Positions 47,820 through 56,569 of a DNA stretch of 64,000 nt are shown here, in pieces. Where the stretch lies: assembly GCF_030944405.1 (NCBI RefSeq), contig NZ_CP132339.1:930001-994000 (forward strand). The letters are read 5' to 3'. Made by a program: the position numbers and the translations under genes. The notes beneath the pieces are model-generated. The model was given only the letters and a program-made list of their open reading frames with translations. It was not told the DNA's origin and ran no database searches. The DNA comes from Janthinobacterium sp. J1-1. Lineage in GTDB: Bacteria > Pseudomonadota > Gammaproteobacteria > Burkholderiales > Burkholderiaceae_D. The stretch's first letter is position 1. Every line of letters starts with the position of its first letter.

Positions 47820-48440
47820 TTATTTGGCCGCGCTGACGCTGCCAATGCCGGCCACCGACTTGTGCACGATCTTCGGCTTGCCGTAATACACCAATTCGCC
47901 CATGCCGCGCACCACGGCGTTCAGTTCGCCCGAGGAATACACTTTGACCGAGCCGATGCCGTCGAAATTGACGTCGACGTTTTTTGCCAGCAAGGCTTGC
48001 GTATCGACTTCGCCCACGCCCTGGGCTTTCAGGCGCAGCCAGTCGATCTTGCCGTCAGCCAGCAGGCGTCCGGCGCCCTGGTAGCTGATATCGACGCGTG
48101 GGCCGTTCAGCTTGGTGAGGATTTTTTCACCGGCGCCATCGGCGATCAGCTTGCGCAACTGCGGCATGGTAACGATCACGCGCGGATCGCCTTCTACCTT
48201 CTTGATGGTCTTGTCCTTCATGGAAATCTTCAGTTCGCCATTGACCACTTCCGTGATCACGCCGCCGAGGAATTTCTGGTCGCCGCGCAGCACCAGGCTA
48301 TGCTCCTTGCCCGATTCCACTTCGATGCTGATCGGGCCGCGGATATCGATGGCGTTGAAGGCAGTGACCGGGCGGGTCTGCTCGTCGGCATGGACCAATG
48401 GGCTGGCAACGAGGGCGGCGAACAGGAGCAGGTGGCGCAT
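47820..48440 (-). CDS. DUF2807 (head GIN domain) secreted protein
   Basis: 206 residues with a signal peptide cut after VHA/DEQ. The mature part is a beta-rich DUF2807 domain: TAFNAIDIRGPISIEVESGK, GDQKFLGGVITEVVNGELKI, and the repeated pattern IDWLRLKAQGVGEVD and VDVNFDGIGSVKVYSSG. These are putative envelope adhesin-like domains of unknown function. It is upstream of the enoyl-CoA hydratase on the same strand, with 24 bases between, but a functional link is doubtful. Confidence 0.85.
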   Translation of the reverse strand: MRHLLLFAALVASPLVHADEQTRPVTAFNAIDIRGPISIEVESGKEHSLVLRGDQKFLGGVITEVVNGELKISMKDKTIKKVEGDPRVIVTMPQLRKLIADGAGEKILTKLNGPRVDISYQGAGRLLADGKIDWLRLKAQGVGEVDTQALLAKNVDVNFDGIGSVKVYSSGELNAVVRGMGELVYYGKPKIVHKSVAGIGSVSAAK

Positions 48441-48593
48441 GGCGATTTCCTTGTAAGGTTGATCCGTCTATTCTAAGTTGCAATTTGAGCAAATGGGAAA
48501 ATTTGCGATGAACGTCAACGATTGCGGCTTCAGCTGCGCGCCCGGCACGGTACTGTTGGGCTATGCTGGAGGTTGACGAGTCCAGGAGCTGCC

Positions 48594-49151
48594 ATGAAAA
48601 ATTATCACAAAGAAGATTATCCCGTCGCCGATATCCGCCGTTTTCTCGAACCGGGACCGGTGGTGCTGGTCAGCTCCACCTGGAAGGGCGAAAGCGACAT
48701 CATGACCATGGGCTGGCACATGCTGATGGAGTTCACGCCCTCGCTATTGGGTTGCTTTATTTCCGACGCCAACCACAGCTACGAAATGATCAAGCGCAGC
48801 ATGGAATGCGTGATCAACCTGCCGACCTCGGACATGGTCGACCAGGTGGTGGCGATCGGCAACTGCAGCGGCGAAGACACCGATAAATTCACCACCTTCG
48901 GCCTGACGGCGCAGCCAGCCGAGAAAGTGGGGGCGCCCCTGATCGCCGAATGCTACGCCAACTTCGAATGCAAACTGGCGCAGGTGGCGGGCAACCCCAA
49001 GGGCGGCTTCTTCATTTTCGAATGCGTGAAAGCCCATGTGGCCACCTCGCCCAAGCTGCCCGAAACCCTGCATTACCGGGGCAATGGCGAGTTCATGGTC
49101 TCGGGCAGGACGATCAGCCGCAAGAGTCTGATGAAGCCGGAAATGCGTTGA
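48594..49151 (+). CDS. Flavin reductase family protein (FMN-binding split barrel)
   Basis: 185 residues starting MKNYHKEDYPVADIRRFLEPG, with CCAGGAG before the ATG. The flavin reductase-like fold is recognised from PVVLVSSTWKGESDIMTMGW, FTPSLLGCFIS, ECVINLPTSDMVDQV and the C-terminal GEFMVSGRTI. It binds FMN and probably reduces flavin or acts on a small quinone or nitro compound. A REP-like repeat follows the stop codon. Confidence 0.85.
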   Translation: MKNYHKEDYPVADIRRFLEPGPVVLVSSTWKGESDIMTMGWHMLMEFTPSLLGCFISDANHSYEMIKRSMECVINLPTSDMVDQVVAIGNCSGEDTDKFTTFGLTAQPAEKVGAPLIAECYANFECKLAQVAGNPKGGFFIFECVKAHVATSPKLPETLHYRGNGEFMVSGRTISRKSLMKPEMR

Positions 49152-49156
49152 CAGCC

Positions 49157-49201
49157 GTAGGTCGGATTAGCGCGCAGCGCGTAATCCGACAACATTGTTG
49201 A
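49157..49201. repeat. REP-like palindromic repeat, single copy
   Basis: GTAGGTCGGATTAGCGC and GCGTAATCCGACAAC form the palindrome; the copy closely matches the two units at 7697-7796, including the ACAACATTGTTG tail. It sits in the 63-base gap between convergent flavin reductase and gdhA and can act as a 3' stem. Confidence 0.75.
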
Positions 49202-49214
49202 CCTCGGCGACGGC

Positions 49215-50558
49215 TTAAATCACCCCCTGCGCCAGCATCGCGTCGGCCACTTTCACAAAGCCGGCGATATTGGCGCCATCGACATAACTGACCGTGCCGT
49301 CGGCGCGCGTGCCGTAGCGCTTGCACGCGGCATGGATGCCCTGCATGATCTGCAGCAGGCGCGCATCGACTTCCTCGCGCGGCCACGACAGGCGCGCCGC
49401 GTTCTGGCTCATTTCCAGGCCGGATGTCGCCACCCCGCCCGCATTGCTGGCCTTGCCCGGGGCGTACAGCACGCCGGCCGCCTCGAAGGCCTTGGCCGCT
49501 TCGATGGTGGTCGGCATATTGGCGCCTTCTGCCACGCACTGCACGCCATTGGCGATCAGGGTGCGCGCGTCGTCCAGCGTCAGCTCGTTCTGCGTGGCGC
49601 AGGGCAGGGCGATATCGACCGGCACATGCCATGGCGACACGCCCGCTTCGAAGCGCACGCCCGTGCGTTCGGCGTAATCGCTGACCCTGCCGTACAGATG
49701 GTTCTTGATCTCCATCAGGATCGCCAGCTTGTCGGTGGTAAAACCGTCTTCATCGATGATGGTGCCGCTCGAATCGGACACCGTGACGACTTTCGCGCCC
49801 ATCGCCAGCGCTTTTTCCACCGCATATTGCGCCACATTGCCCGAGCCGGAGATGCTCACGCGCTTGCCTTCGAACGAGGTGCCGCGGGTTGTCAGCATTT
49901 CCTGTGCAAAATAGACGGTGCCATAGCCGGTCGCTTCCGGGCGCATCAGCGAGCCGCCATAGCTGGCGCCCTTGCCCGTAAACACGCAGTCGGCGCGGTT
50001 GCTGAGCTTTTTCATCATGCCGGCCATATAGCCGATCTCGCGCCCGCCAACGCCGATATCGCCGGCCGGCACGTCCGTGTCCGCGCCCACATGGCGGAAC
50101 AGTTCGCTGACAAACGCCTGGCAGAAGCGCATCACCTCGCCCGAGCTCTTGCCCTTGGGATCGAAATCGGCCCCACCCTTGCCGCCACCCATCGGCAAGG
50201 TCGTCAGCGCATTCTTGAAGGTCTGCTCGAATGCCAAAAATTTCAGCACCGACAGATTGACGGACGGGTGGAAACGGATGCCGCCCTTGTACGGCCCGAT
50301 GGCCATGCTGTGCTGGATGCGATAGCCGCGGTTGACCTGCACCTGGCCATGGTCGTCGACCCACGATACGCGAAACATCACCACGCGTTCCGGCTCGATC
50401 AAGCGTTCCAGCAAGCCTTGCTCCGCGTATTTCGGGTGCTGCTCCAAGAACGGCCACAAGCTTTCCATCACTTCCGTGACGGCTTGCAGAAACTCGGGTT
50501 GACCTGGATTGCGTGCGGCGACATGCTGGACATACTCGTGAGCAGATGCGTATTTCAT
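49215..50558 (-). CDS. gdhA: NADP-specific glutamate dehydrogenase
   Basis: 447 residues, the same as E. coli GdhA. Fixes ammonia into glutamate from 2-oxoglutarate in the cytosol. The family pattern KGGIRFHPSVNLSVLKFLAFEQ, the catalytic-lysine region LPMGGGKGGADFDPKGKS and the nucleotide-binding VSISGSGNVAQYA are all present. Start MKYASAHEYV with GGAATT upstream. Transcribed alone; the 139-base leader to the next gene (50559-50697) shows nothing else. Confidence 0.95.
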   Translation of the reverse strand: MKYASAHEYVQHVAARNPGQPEFLQAVTEVMESLWPFLEQHPKYAEQGLLERLIEPERVVMFRVSWVDDHGQVQVNRGYRIQHSMAIGPYKGGIRFHPSVNLSVLKFLAFEQTFKNALTTLPMGGGKGGADFDPKGKSSGEVMRFCQAFVSELFRHVGADTDVPAGDIGVGGREIGYMAGMMKKLSNRADCVFTGKGASYGGSLMRPEATGYGTVYFAQEMLTTRGTSFEGKRVSISGSGNVAQYAVEKALAMGAKVVTVSDSSGTIIDEDGFTTDKLAILMEIKNHLYGRVSDYAERTGVRFEAGVSPWHVPVDIALPCATQNELTLDDARTLIANGVQCVAEGANMPTTIEAAKAFEAAGVLYAPGKASNAGGVATSGLEMSQNAARLSWPREEVDARLLQIMQGIHAACKRYGTRADGTVSYVDGANIAGFVKVADAMLAQGVI

Positions 50559-50697
50559 CAGAATTCCATGGAGGTAAACAGTTATTTGGGCAACTATCTT
50601 CGCAGATTTTGCACGAAAATGGTGTGGAAATTTTGTTTGGAGGGGATTCTGCTACGTTTTGGAGCGTTTTTTCAGGCCGCCAAGATGTGAAAAATGC

Positions 50698-51084
50698 TTA
50701 CGGTTTGCATATTTCGCCGCTGACCGAGCCACCGATACTGAGTCCTGTCGACAGATCGAAACCGAACTCGCAGCGATAGCCATCCTGGGCGCGATGGCGG
50801 CACAGCAGCATGTCGCGGTTGCGCAGGCGGATTTGTGGGTCGGGACAGCCATCGGGCAAATCGGGACCGATGGCCTCGAACATGTCCTTTGCGGCTGTGC
50901 CCCTCAAACGAAAGGCGACCTTGGTATCGCCGGCAACGGGAGGCACGGGGTCATCGAGATAAGCGCCATAAATGGCGTAGGAAGCTGAAAAATCCCTTTG
51001 GACATACTCCCAGACCGCGCGGGCTTGGTGTGCCAGCAACAGGCATAGCGCAGCGGCAAAAAGCAGGCTGGCGCGTTTCAGCAT
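50698..51084 (-). CDS. Small secreted four-cysteine protein (second of a paralogous pair)
   Basis: 128 residues with a signal peptide cut after ARA/VWEY. The mature part shares with the upstream gene: YAIYGAYLDDPVPP, VAFRLRGTAAKDMFEAIGPDL, and CEFGFDLSTGLSIGGS, with four cysteines at matching places that probably form two disulfides. No family recognised. Its ATG overlaps the stop of the upstream paralogue by seven bases (ATGCTGA), so the two are translationally coupled. Confidence 0.65.
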   Translation of the reverse strand: MLKRASLLFAAALCLLLAHQARAVWEYVQRDFSASYAIYGAYLDDPVPPVAGDTKVAFRLRGTAAKDMFEAIGPDLPDGCPDPQIRLRNRDMLLCRHRAQDGYRCEFGFDLSTGLSIGGSVSGEICKP

Positions 51085-51446
51085 GTGGAGCCGCCGATGC
51101 TGTGCCCGCTCAGCAGATCGAAACCGAAGTCGCAATGATGGCCATCCCGAGGATGATAGGAACAGCTCACGTGCGCCCGTTGGCGCAAACGGTTTTCACC
51201 CTCCACACCGCAGGTATTGCGCAAGTCCGGACCCATCGCATCGAACAGTTGCTTTGCCGCTTTGCCGTCGATCCGGAACGCGATGCGCTTGTCCTTGCTG
51301 CTCGGTGGTAGCGGGTCGCCCAAACCGCCACCGTAGATCACATAGTGTCCTTGGACCGGCTGGTAAGAAAACAGCCACTGTTGCGTGGATTGCGCCATGC
51401 CGACGCCGAGAACAAGCGGGAGAGCAAGGAAGAAGAGCGATTTCAT
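51078..51446 (-). CDS. Small secreted four-cysteine protein (first of a paralogous pair)
   Basis: 122 residues, signal peptide cut near GMA/QST. It aligns with its downstream neighbour along YVIYGGGLGDPLPP, IAFRIDGKAAKQLFDAMGPDL and CDFGFDLLSGHSIGGS, and ends in the fourth cysteine. Probably periplasmic or secreted. Function unknown; candidates include inhibitors or binding proteins, but nothing in the sequence decides. Read in the same direction as and just before the second copy. Confidence 0.65.
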   Translation of the reverse strand: MKSLFFLALPLVLGVGMAQSTQQWLFSYQPVQGHYVIYGGGLGDPLPPSSKDKRIAFRIDGKAAKQLFDAMGPDLRNTCGVEGENRLRQRAHVSCSYHPRDGHHCDFGFDLLSGHSIGGSTC

Positions 51447-51604
51447 GTCACCGTCTCCGCTGTTCGCTGTCTAGTGGGGAAAAAGCCAGGTGCGCGTGGA
51501 GGTCAGCGCGTTTGATGATTGTTGCTGGTTTGTAAGGTCAAAACATTGCGAAGGATCACAGGCAGCCGCGAGGGCTACCTGCGGACTGCGCCAGGTGGAA
51601 ACTC

Positions 51605-52852
51605 TTACCCCGCCATGCCGCGCAATATCAGTCCGGTAATATAGGCGCCGTAAGTACCCAGCGCGTAGCCGAGCACGGCCAGCAGCACGCCCACCGGCGC
51701 CAGCGCCGGGTGGAAGGCGCTGGCGATCACGGGCGCCGAGGCGGCGCCGCCGATATTGGCTTGCGAGCCGACCGCCATGAAGAACAGCGGGGCGCGGATC
51801 AGCTTGGCGACCAGCAGCATCAGGCCGCCATGGACCGCGATCCAGATCAGGCCCAGCAGGAACAAAAACGGCTTGTCGAGCAGGGCACCCAAGTCCATAT
51901 GCATGCCGATGGTGGCCACCAGCACGTACAGCATGGCCGAGCCGATGGTCGAGGCGCCGGCGCCCTCCAGGCTGCGCGCCCGGGTAAAGCTCAGCAGCAG
52001 GCCGAAGGTGGTGGCGAAGACGACGATCCAGAAGAAATTCGAGGTCAGGCTGTAGTCCTGCAAGCGCCATTCGGCCGGCAGGGTATTGATCCAGGCGATA
52101 GTGGGGCCGGCAAGGAAGTGCGACAGCCCCGTCACGCCCAGGCCCACGCCGAGTATCATCATCACGTCGGTCAGAGTGGCGATGCGCGCATGCTGGGCAC
52201 GGTAGCTTTCGATGCTGTCCTTGAGCGCATTGATGGCGGACAAGTCGGCGCCCGTCCAGCGGTCGAAGGCGCCGGCCCGCCCTGCCAGGAACAGCAGCAC
52301 GGCGGTCCAGACATTGGCCACCAGCACATCGACGGCGACGAACTGGCCGAACAGGGTGGCATCGACTTCAAACACTTCCTTCATCGCCGCCTGGTTGGCG
52401 CCGCCGCCTATCCACGAACCGGCCACGGTGGTCATGCCGCGCCAGGTGTCGCCGGCCACTGTTTCCGGATGGATCAGGCGCATGGCTTCGAACGATACCA
52501 GGGCACCGAGCATCACCCCGAGCGTACCGGTCAGGAACATGATGATGGCCTTGGGGCCGAGGCGGATGATGCCGCCGAAATCGATGGCCACGCACAGCAG
52601 TACCAGCGCGCTGGGCAGCAGGTAGTCGCGCGCCACGGCATACAGGCCCGAGGCGTTGCCGTCGATAATGCCGAAGGTGTTGAGCAGCGCCGGTATCAGA
52701 TAGCACATCAGCAGCGACGGGATATAGGCATAGAATTTTTTCCAGAAGCCGGTCGTACGCGAGGCGGACCAGAAGACGGCCCCCAGGGTCATGGCGAGCA
52801 GGCCGAGGACAACGGCGTCATTGGTGATCAGGGCTTGTGTGGCAGGTGGCAT
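51605..52852 (-). CDS. DUF819 family membrane permease
   Basis: 415 residues with about ten to twelve membrane helices and conserved GSWIGGGANQAAM, GMHMDLGALLD and AVGSQANIGGAASAPV, the DUF819 (YjcL-like) signature. These resemble secondary transporters with paired re-entrant loops; substrate not known. CCGGAA precedes the start. Stands alone. Confidence 0.85.
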   Translation of the reverse strand: MPPATQALITNDAVVLGLLAMTLGAVFWSASRTTGFWKKFYAYIPSLLMCYLIPALLNTFGIIDGNASGLYAVARDYLLPSALVLLCVAIDFGGIIRLGPKAIIMFLTGTLGVMLGALVSFEAMRLIHPETVAGDTWRGMTTVAGSWIGGGANQAAMKEVFEVDATLFGQFVAVDVLVANVWTAVLLFLAGRAGAFDRWTGADLSAINALKDSIESYRAQHARIATLTDVMMILGVGLGVTGLSHFLAGPTIAWINTLPAEWRLQDYSLTSNFFWIVVFATTFGLLLSFTRARSLEGAGASTIGSAMLYVLVATIGMHMDLGALLDKPFLFLLGLIWIAVHGGLMLLVAKLIRAPLFFMAVGSQANIGGAASAPVIASAFHPALAPVGVLLAVLGYALGTYGAYITGLILRGMAG

Positions 52853-53091
52853 CGGTGATTCCGGTGGACGTGTCAGTGGCGGCCGGGATGCGGATAGCGG
52901 CCCCGGGCGTGGCGTGGTCGTATCCTATAGCAATGTTGGTGGCCAAACAAATTATTTGGCCGCCATCGCCGAATGTTTGTTTTGTAAAATCAAACACATG
53001 CGCACGGCTTTGCGCGCCCGGCAGGCAGGCCGGCGCTGTGTGTTGCATGCAAATGATAAGCTCGTCGTTCCGTATATTTGCAGGAGGCGCC

Positions 53092-53505
53092 GTGGTATTT
53101 CGCTATGTGGAGTTGTCCGGGGAGGAAGCAAGAAAGCTGTTTCCCCGCACAGTCGGCCATGTCTTGTCTTTCAGCCACTGCTTTGCCGTGGATGATGAGC
53201 GCGGTGCCGTGCTGGCGTGCCTGGGCGGGAAGGGGAGCCTGGCGCCGGAACGAGACGAACCGCCGACGTTCTACGATCTGCGGTGGGACGGCCACATCTA
53301 TTCAGCCTGCGCGCATTACAAGACTTCCAAGGATGAGGACGGTTACATCACCACGTTTGACCTTAACCTGGGCATGCCCGCGCCGTTGTGGCACAAGGAA
53401 GACGAGGTGCGGGGGCTGTGGCGCGAAGCGCTGCAGGTGCAATACAGCGGCATGAGCAGAAGAGCCCAGCGCGTGCGGGTGAACTTTGTCGGCCACCCCG
53501 GCTGA
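53092..53505 (+). CDS. Hypothetical protein (137 aa), GTG start
   Basis: AGGAGG five bases before GTG 53092 fixes the start, although the frame is open for another 85 codons upstream, overlapping the start of the divergent DUF819 gene. Soluble, begins VVFRYVELSGEEARKLFPRT; also contains FYDLRWDGHIYSACAHYKTS. No family recognised. Nine bases separate its stop codon from the convergent trhP stop. Confidence 0.6.
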   Translation: MVFRYVELSGEEARKLFPRTVGHVLSFSHCFAVDDERGAVLACLGGKGSLAPERDEPPTFYDLRWDGHIYSACAHYKTSKDEDGYITTFDLNLGMPAPLWHKEDEVRGLWREALQVQYSGMSRRAQRVRVNFVGHPG

Positions 53506-53514
53506 ACGTTTTTC

Positions 53515-54870
53515 TTACAGATAGCGGGCCAGCAGTGCCTTGTCCATTGCCCCATCGAGTTCAATCCGCACGAAGTGCCCGCTGCCCGGCGCCACGGCAA
53601 TCTCGTCGCCGGCGTCATTGAGCATGCGCGTGATGGCGATATCGCGGTTGCCGGCCGGGTGCATCACTTCGATGCGGTCGCCGACGGCAAAGCGGTTTTT
53701 CACGTCGATCCTGGCCCAGCCGTTTTCCACGCTCAGCACGTCGCCCACGTACTGGCTGCGGTCCGCCTCGGACGCGCCGCGCATATAGTTCTGGTGGGTC
53801 TGCGTATGGTGGCGCTGGTAGAAACCGTCGGTATAGCCGCGGTTGGCCAGGCCCTGCAGCTGGCCCAGCAGGCTGATGTCGAAGGGCCTGCCGGCGACGG
53901 CATCGTCGATCGCCTGGCGATACACTTGCGCCGTGCGCGCCGCGTAGTACAGCGACTTGGTGCGGCCTTCCACTTTCAGCGAGTGCACGCCGATCTTGAC
54001 CAGGCGCTCGATATGCTCGACGGCGCGCAAATCCTTCGAGTTCATGATGTAGGTGCCGTGCTCGTCTTCCAGGATCGGCATCAGCTGGCCCGGGCGCTGC
54101 GCTTCCTCGATCAGATAGGGCTGGTCGGCCAGCGGATGGCGCGGCTGTTGGTGCAGGGCCGAGAAGGAATTGGCCTGTTCCAATGCCTGCTCGAATTTCA
54201 GAGGGATCACCTGCATCGCGCCCAGGTCGCCGCTGGCGTCCTCGTTCGCGTTTTTCACTTTGTAGTCCCAGCGGCAGGAATTGGTGCACGTGCCCTGGTT
54301 CGGGTCGCGGTGGTTGAAGTAGCCGGATAGCAGGCAGCGGCCCGAATACGCGATGCACAGCGCGCCATGCACGAATACTTCCAGTTCCATTTCCGGGCAG
54401 CGCTGGCGGATTTCCTCGATCTCGTCGAGCGACAGTTCGCGCGACAAAATCACGCGCGTCAGGCCCATGCGGTGCCAGAATTTCACGTCGGCCCAGTTGA
54501 CGGCATTCGCCTGCACCGACAGGTGTACGGGCACGTCCGGCCACTTGTCGCGCACCATCATGATCAGACCGGGGTCGGCCATGATCAGCGCATCGGGGCG
54601 CATGGCGATCACCGGTTCCATGTCGCGCAAATAAGTTTTCAGCTTGGCATTGTGGGCGAAGATATTGCTGGCGACAAAGAACTGCTTGCCGCGCGCATGC
54701 GCGCCTTCGATGCCTTCCTGCAGCGCCTGCAAGGTGGAAAAGTCGTTATTGCGCACGCGCAGGCTGTAGCGCGGCTGCCCCGCGTAGACGGCGTCGGCGC
54801 CATAGTCGAAGGCGGCGTGCATCTTGGCCAGCGAGCCGGCAGGCAGGAGTAATTCGGGAGCGTGGCGCAT
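53515..54870 (-). CDS. trhP: TrhP (YegQ), U32-family tRNA uridine-34 hydroxylation enzyme
   Basis: 451 residues, against about 453 in E. coli YegQ. U32 motif EVFVHGALCIAYSGRCLLSGYF with its cysteine, and later cysteines (GTCTNSCRW), which in the family hold an Fe-S cluster. TrhP uses prephenate to make 5-hydroxyuridine at the wobble position. The related RlhA (23S rRNA C2501) is the main alternative. Start MRHAPELLLPAGS is the conserved N-terminus; upstream open frame ignored. Divergent from the sigma-factor gene. Confidence 0.85.
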   Translation of the reverse strand: MRHAPELLLPAGSLAKMHAAFDYGADAVYAGQPRYSLRVRNNDFSTLQALQEGIEGAHARGKQFFVASNIFAHNAKLKTYLRDMEPVIAMRPDALIMADPGLIMMVRDKWPDVPVHLSVQANAVNWADVKFWHRMGLTRVILSRELSLDEIEEIRQRCPEMELEVFVHGALCIAYSGRCLLSGYFNHRDPNQGTCTNSCRWDYKVKNANEDASGDLGAMQVIPLKFEQALEQANSFSALHQQPRHPLADQPYLIEEAQRPGQLMPILEDEHGTYIMNSKDLRAVEHIERLVKIGVHSLKVEGRTKSLYYAARTAQVYRQAIDDAVAGRPFDISLLGQLQGLANRGYTDGFYQRHHTQTHQNYMRGASEADRSQYVGDVLSVENGWARIDVKNRFAVGDRIEVMHPAGNRDIAITRMLNDAGDEIAVAPGSGHFVRIELDGAMDKALLARYL

Positions 54871-54987
54871 GGCAGGGATAGGCAAAGCCGGCGATTGTAG
54901 GCCGGTGGCGGCGCAAATGCCTTGCCTTGGATCAAGGAATTGCTGTTGCATTTCGTGATCTGCCAGTAACAAATAGTAAAGGAATGC

Positions 54988-55016
54988 TTGTGACAATTCC
55001 ACTTTTAAATGATAAT
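54988..55016 (+). promoter_or_regulatory. Promoter of the FecI-type sigma factor operon
   Basis: TTGTGA (54988-54993) and GATAAT (55011-55016) are 17 bases apart, a reasonable sigma70 promoter overlapped by a Fur-type box. Confidence 0.55.
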
Positions 55017-55029
55017 GGTTCTCATTTAA
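55011..55029 (+). promoter_or_regulatory. Fur box
   Basis: GATAATGGTTCTCATTTAA matches the 19-base Fur consensus at 13 positions and is centred on the -10 region. Iron-loaded Fur would block this promoter, so the operon should turn on in iron shortage. Confidence 0.6.
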
Positions 55030-55045
55030 TGATGGGGGGTGCCGG

Positions 55046-55534
55046 GTGGAGGTCAGTGTTGAGAGTCTGTATCGTGAGCATCGCGGCTGGCTGAACAGCT
55101 GGCTGCGGGCGCGGCTCGGGCATTGCTCGCATCGCGCCGCCGACTTCGTGCAGGACACTTTCGTACGCATCTTGCAGTCCGGCACCAGCGCCGCCGAGAT
55201 CGTGCAGCCGAAATCCTACCTGGCCACCATCGCGCGCGGCCTGATGGTCGACCACTTCCGCCGCAGCGACCTGGAACAGGCTTACCTGGCGGAACTGGCG
55301 CACATGCCGGAAGCGCTGCAGCCTTCGCCCGAGGAGCGCGCCATCCTGCTGGAAACGCTGCTGACGATAGACCGCATGCTGGCCGGGCTGGGGCCGAAAG
55401 TACGGCAGGCCTTCTTGCTGGCGCAGATCGACGGCCTCGACTATGCGACAATTGCGCAGGAGCTCGACGTGTCTGTCAGCAGTGTCAAACAATATATGCG
55501 AAAGGCCGTCTTGCAATGTCTGCAATGTCTTTAA
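55046..55534 (+). CDS. FecI-type ECF sigma factor
   Basis: 162 residues from a GTG start. Region 2 (ESLYREHRGWLNSWLRARLG, DFVQDTFVRILQ) and region 4 (KVRQAFLLAQIDGLDYATIAQELDVSVSSVKQYMRKA) are complete. Small iron-starvation sigma factors of this type turn on one nearby TonB receptor gene when their FecR partner signals. The product overlaps the fecR-like gene by 19 bases. Start chosen because it gives the usual N-terminus; the region upstream holds the Fur box. Confidence 0.9.
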   Translation: MEVSVESLYREHRGWLNSWLRARLGHCSHRAADFVQDTFVRILQSGTSAAEIVQPKSYLATIARGLMVDHFRRSDLEQAYLAELAHMPEALQPSPEERAILLETLLTIDRMLAGLGPKVRQAFLLAQIDGLDYATIAQELDVSVSSVKQYMRKAVLQCLQCL

Positions 55535-56493
55535 GCACTACGGACGTCGAAGACCTGCACCTGGAAGCGGCGGCGGAATGGTTTGTTTCGCTGGCGGAGG
55601 AGGGCGGCGCCGAAGCGCTGCGCCGCTGGCAGCAGTGGCATGACGCGGCGCCGGCGCACCAGCAGGCATGGGCAAAAGTCGAGCGTCTGCAAAGCCTGCT
55701 GGCCGGCGCGCCGTTGCAGGCGGCCCATATTCTGCGCACGCCTGTGCGCGAATCCCGCAAAAGCAAACCCGAACGGAAATCGCGGCGCCAGCTGATGGCT
55801 TGCATCGGCGTGGCCTTTACCACCGGCATGGGCTGGGCCTTGCTGCCGGCCGCACCCGAGCGCGCGCCGATCCGCTGGCTGGCCAGCGCGCGCGGCGAGC
55901 GCCGCCTGGTAACCCTGCCGGACGGCGGCCGTGCCTGGCTCGGCTCCAACACGCGCGTGGGTCTGGACTATGATGCGCACCGCCGCGATATCTACCTGGC
56001 CCAGGGCGTGCTGCAGCTCACCACCGGCAGCGATGCACAGCAACGTCCGCTACGCATCGTCTCGCGCGATGGCGTGGTGCGGCCGCTGGGCACGCGTTTG
56101 ACCATCAGCCAGTTTGCCGCGCACACCATGCTGACGGTGCAGCAGCATGCGGCCCAGGTGCAAACGCCCGGCGGACCGGTGGTGACGGTGCAGGCCGGAC
56201 AGCGCGTGCGCTTTGCCAGCACCGGCTGCGGCCGGGTGCAGCTGTCGCCGGTCGCCGACGATGCCTGGACCCGTGGCCTGCTGATGGCGCTCGATACGCC
56301 CCTGCCAGAATTTGCCGCTCAGTTCGCCCTGTATTCTGGGCAGGCGGTCGAGGTGGCGCCGGCGCTGGCCAGCCGCCGTGTTTCCGGCACTTACCAGATC
56401 GATGCGGCGGAACGCTCGCTCTATACCCTGGCCGATGTGCTGGCCATCCGCGCGGAACGCACGGCAGCGGGCTGGCGGCTGCGGCCCCGTTAA
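55516..56493 (+). CDS. FecR-type transmembrane sigma-factor regulator
   Basis: 325 residues. N-terminal DUF4880-type helix (AAEWFVSLAEEGGAEALRRWQQW), one membrane segment near 95-112 (LMACIGVAFTTGMGWALL), and a periplasmic FecR domain (RRLVTLPDGGRAWLGSNTRVGLDYD). It should hold the sigma factor inactive or carry the signal from the receptor's STN domain. Starts inside the sigma gene; two in-frame ATGs (55516, 55525) are possible. Confidence 0.9.
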   Translation: MSAMSLSTTDVEDLHLEAAAEWFVSLAEEGGAEALRRWQQWHDAAPAHQQAWAKVERLQSLLAGAPLQAAHILRTPVRESRKSKPERKSRRQLMACIGVAFTTGMGWALLPAAPERAPIRWLASARGERRLVTLPDGGRAWLGSNTRVGLDYDAHRRDIYLAQGVLQLTTGSDAQQRPLRIVSRDGVVRPLGTRLTISQFAAHTMLTVQQHAAQVQTPGGPVVTVQAGQRVRFASTGCGRVQLSPVADDAWTRGLLMALDTPLPEFAAQFALYSGQAVEVAPALASRRVSGTYQIDAAERSLYTLADVLAIRAERTAAGWRLRPR

Positions 56494-56518
56494 AATATTT
56501 TTTACTATCGACTGTCCT
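56491..56518 (+). promoter_or_regulatory. FecI-type promoter before the TonB receptor
   Basis: TAAAAT (56491-56496) and TGTCCT (56513-56518), 16 bases apart, resemble the -35 GAAAAT and -10 TGTCCT elements of the E. coli fecA promoter as I remember them. It overlaps the fecR stop codon and ends 51 bases before the receptor start. Confidence 0.5.
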
Positions 56519-56569
56519 TTTTCGATATTGCTTCGGCCTACAGATAAGCCCATTATTTGTAGACGAAAA

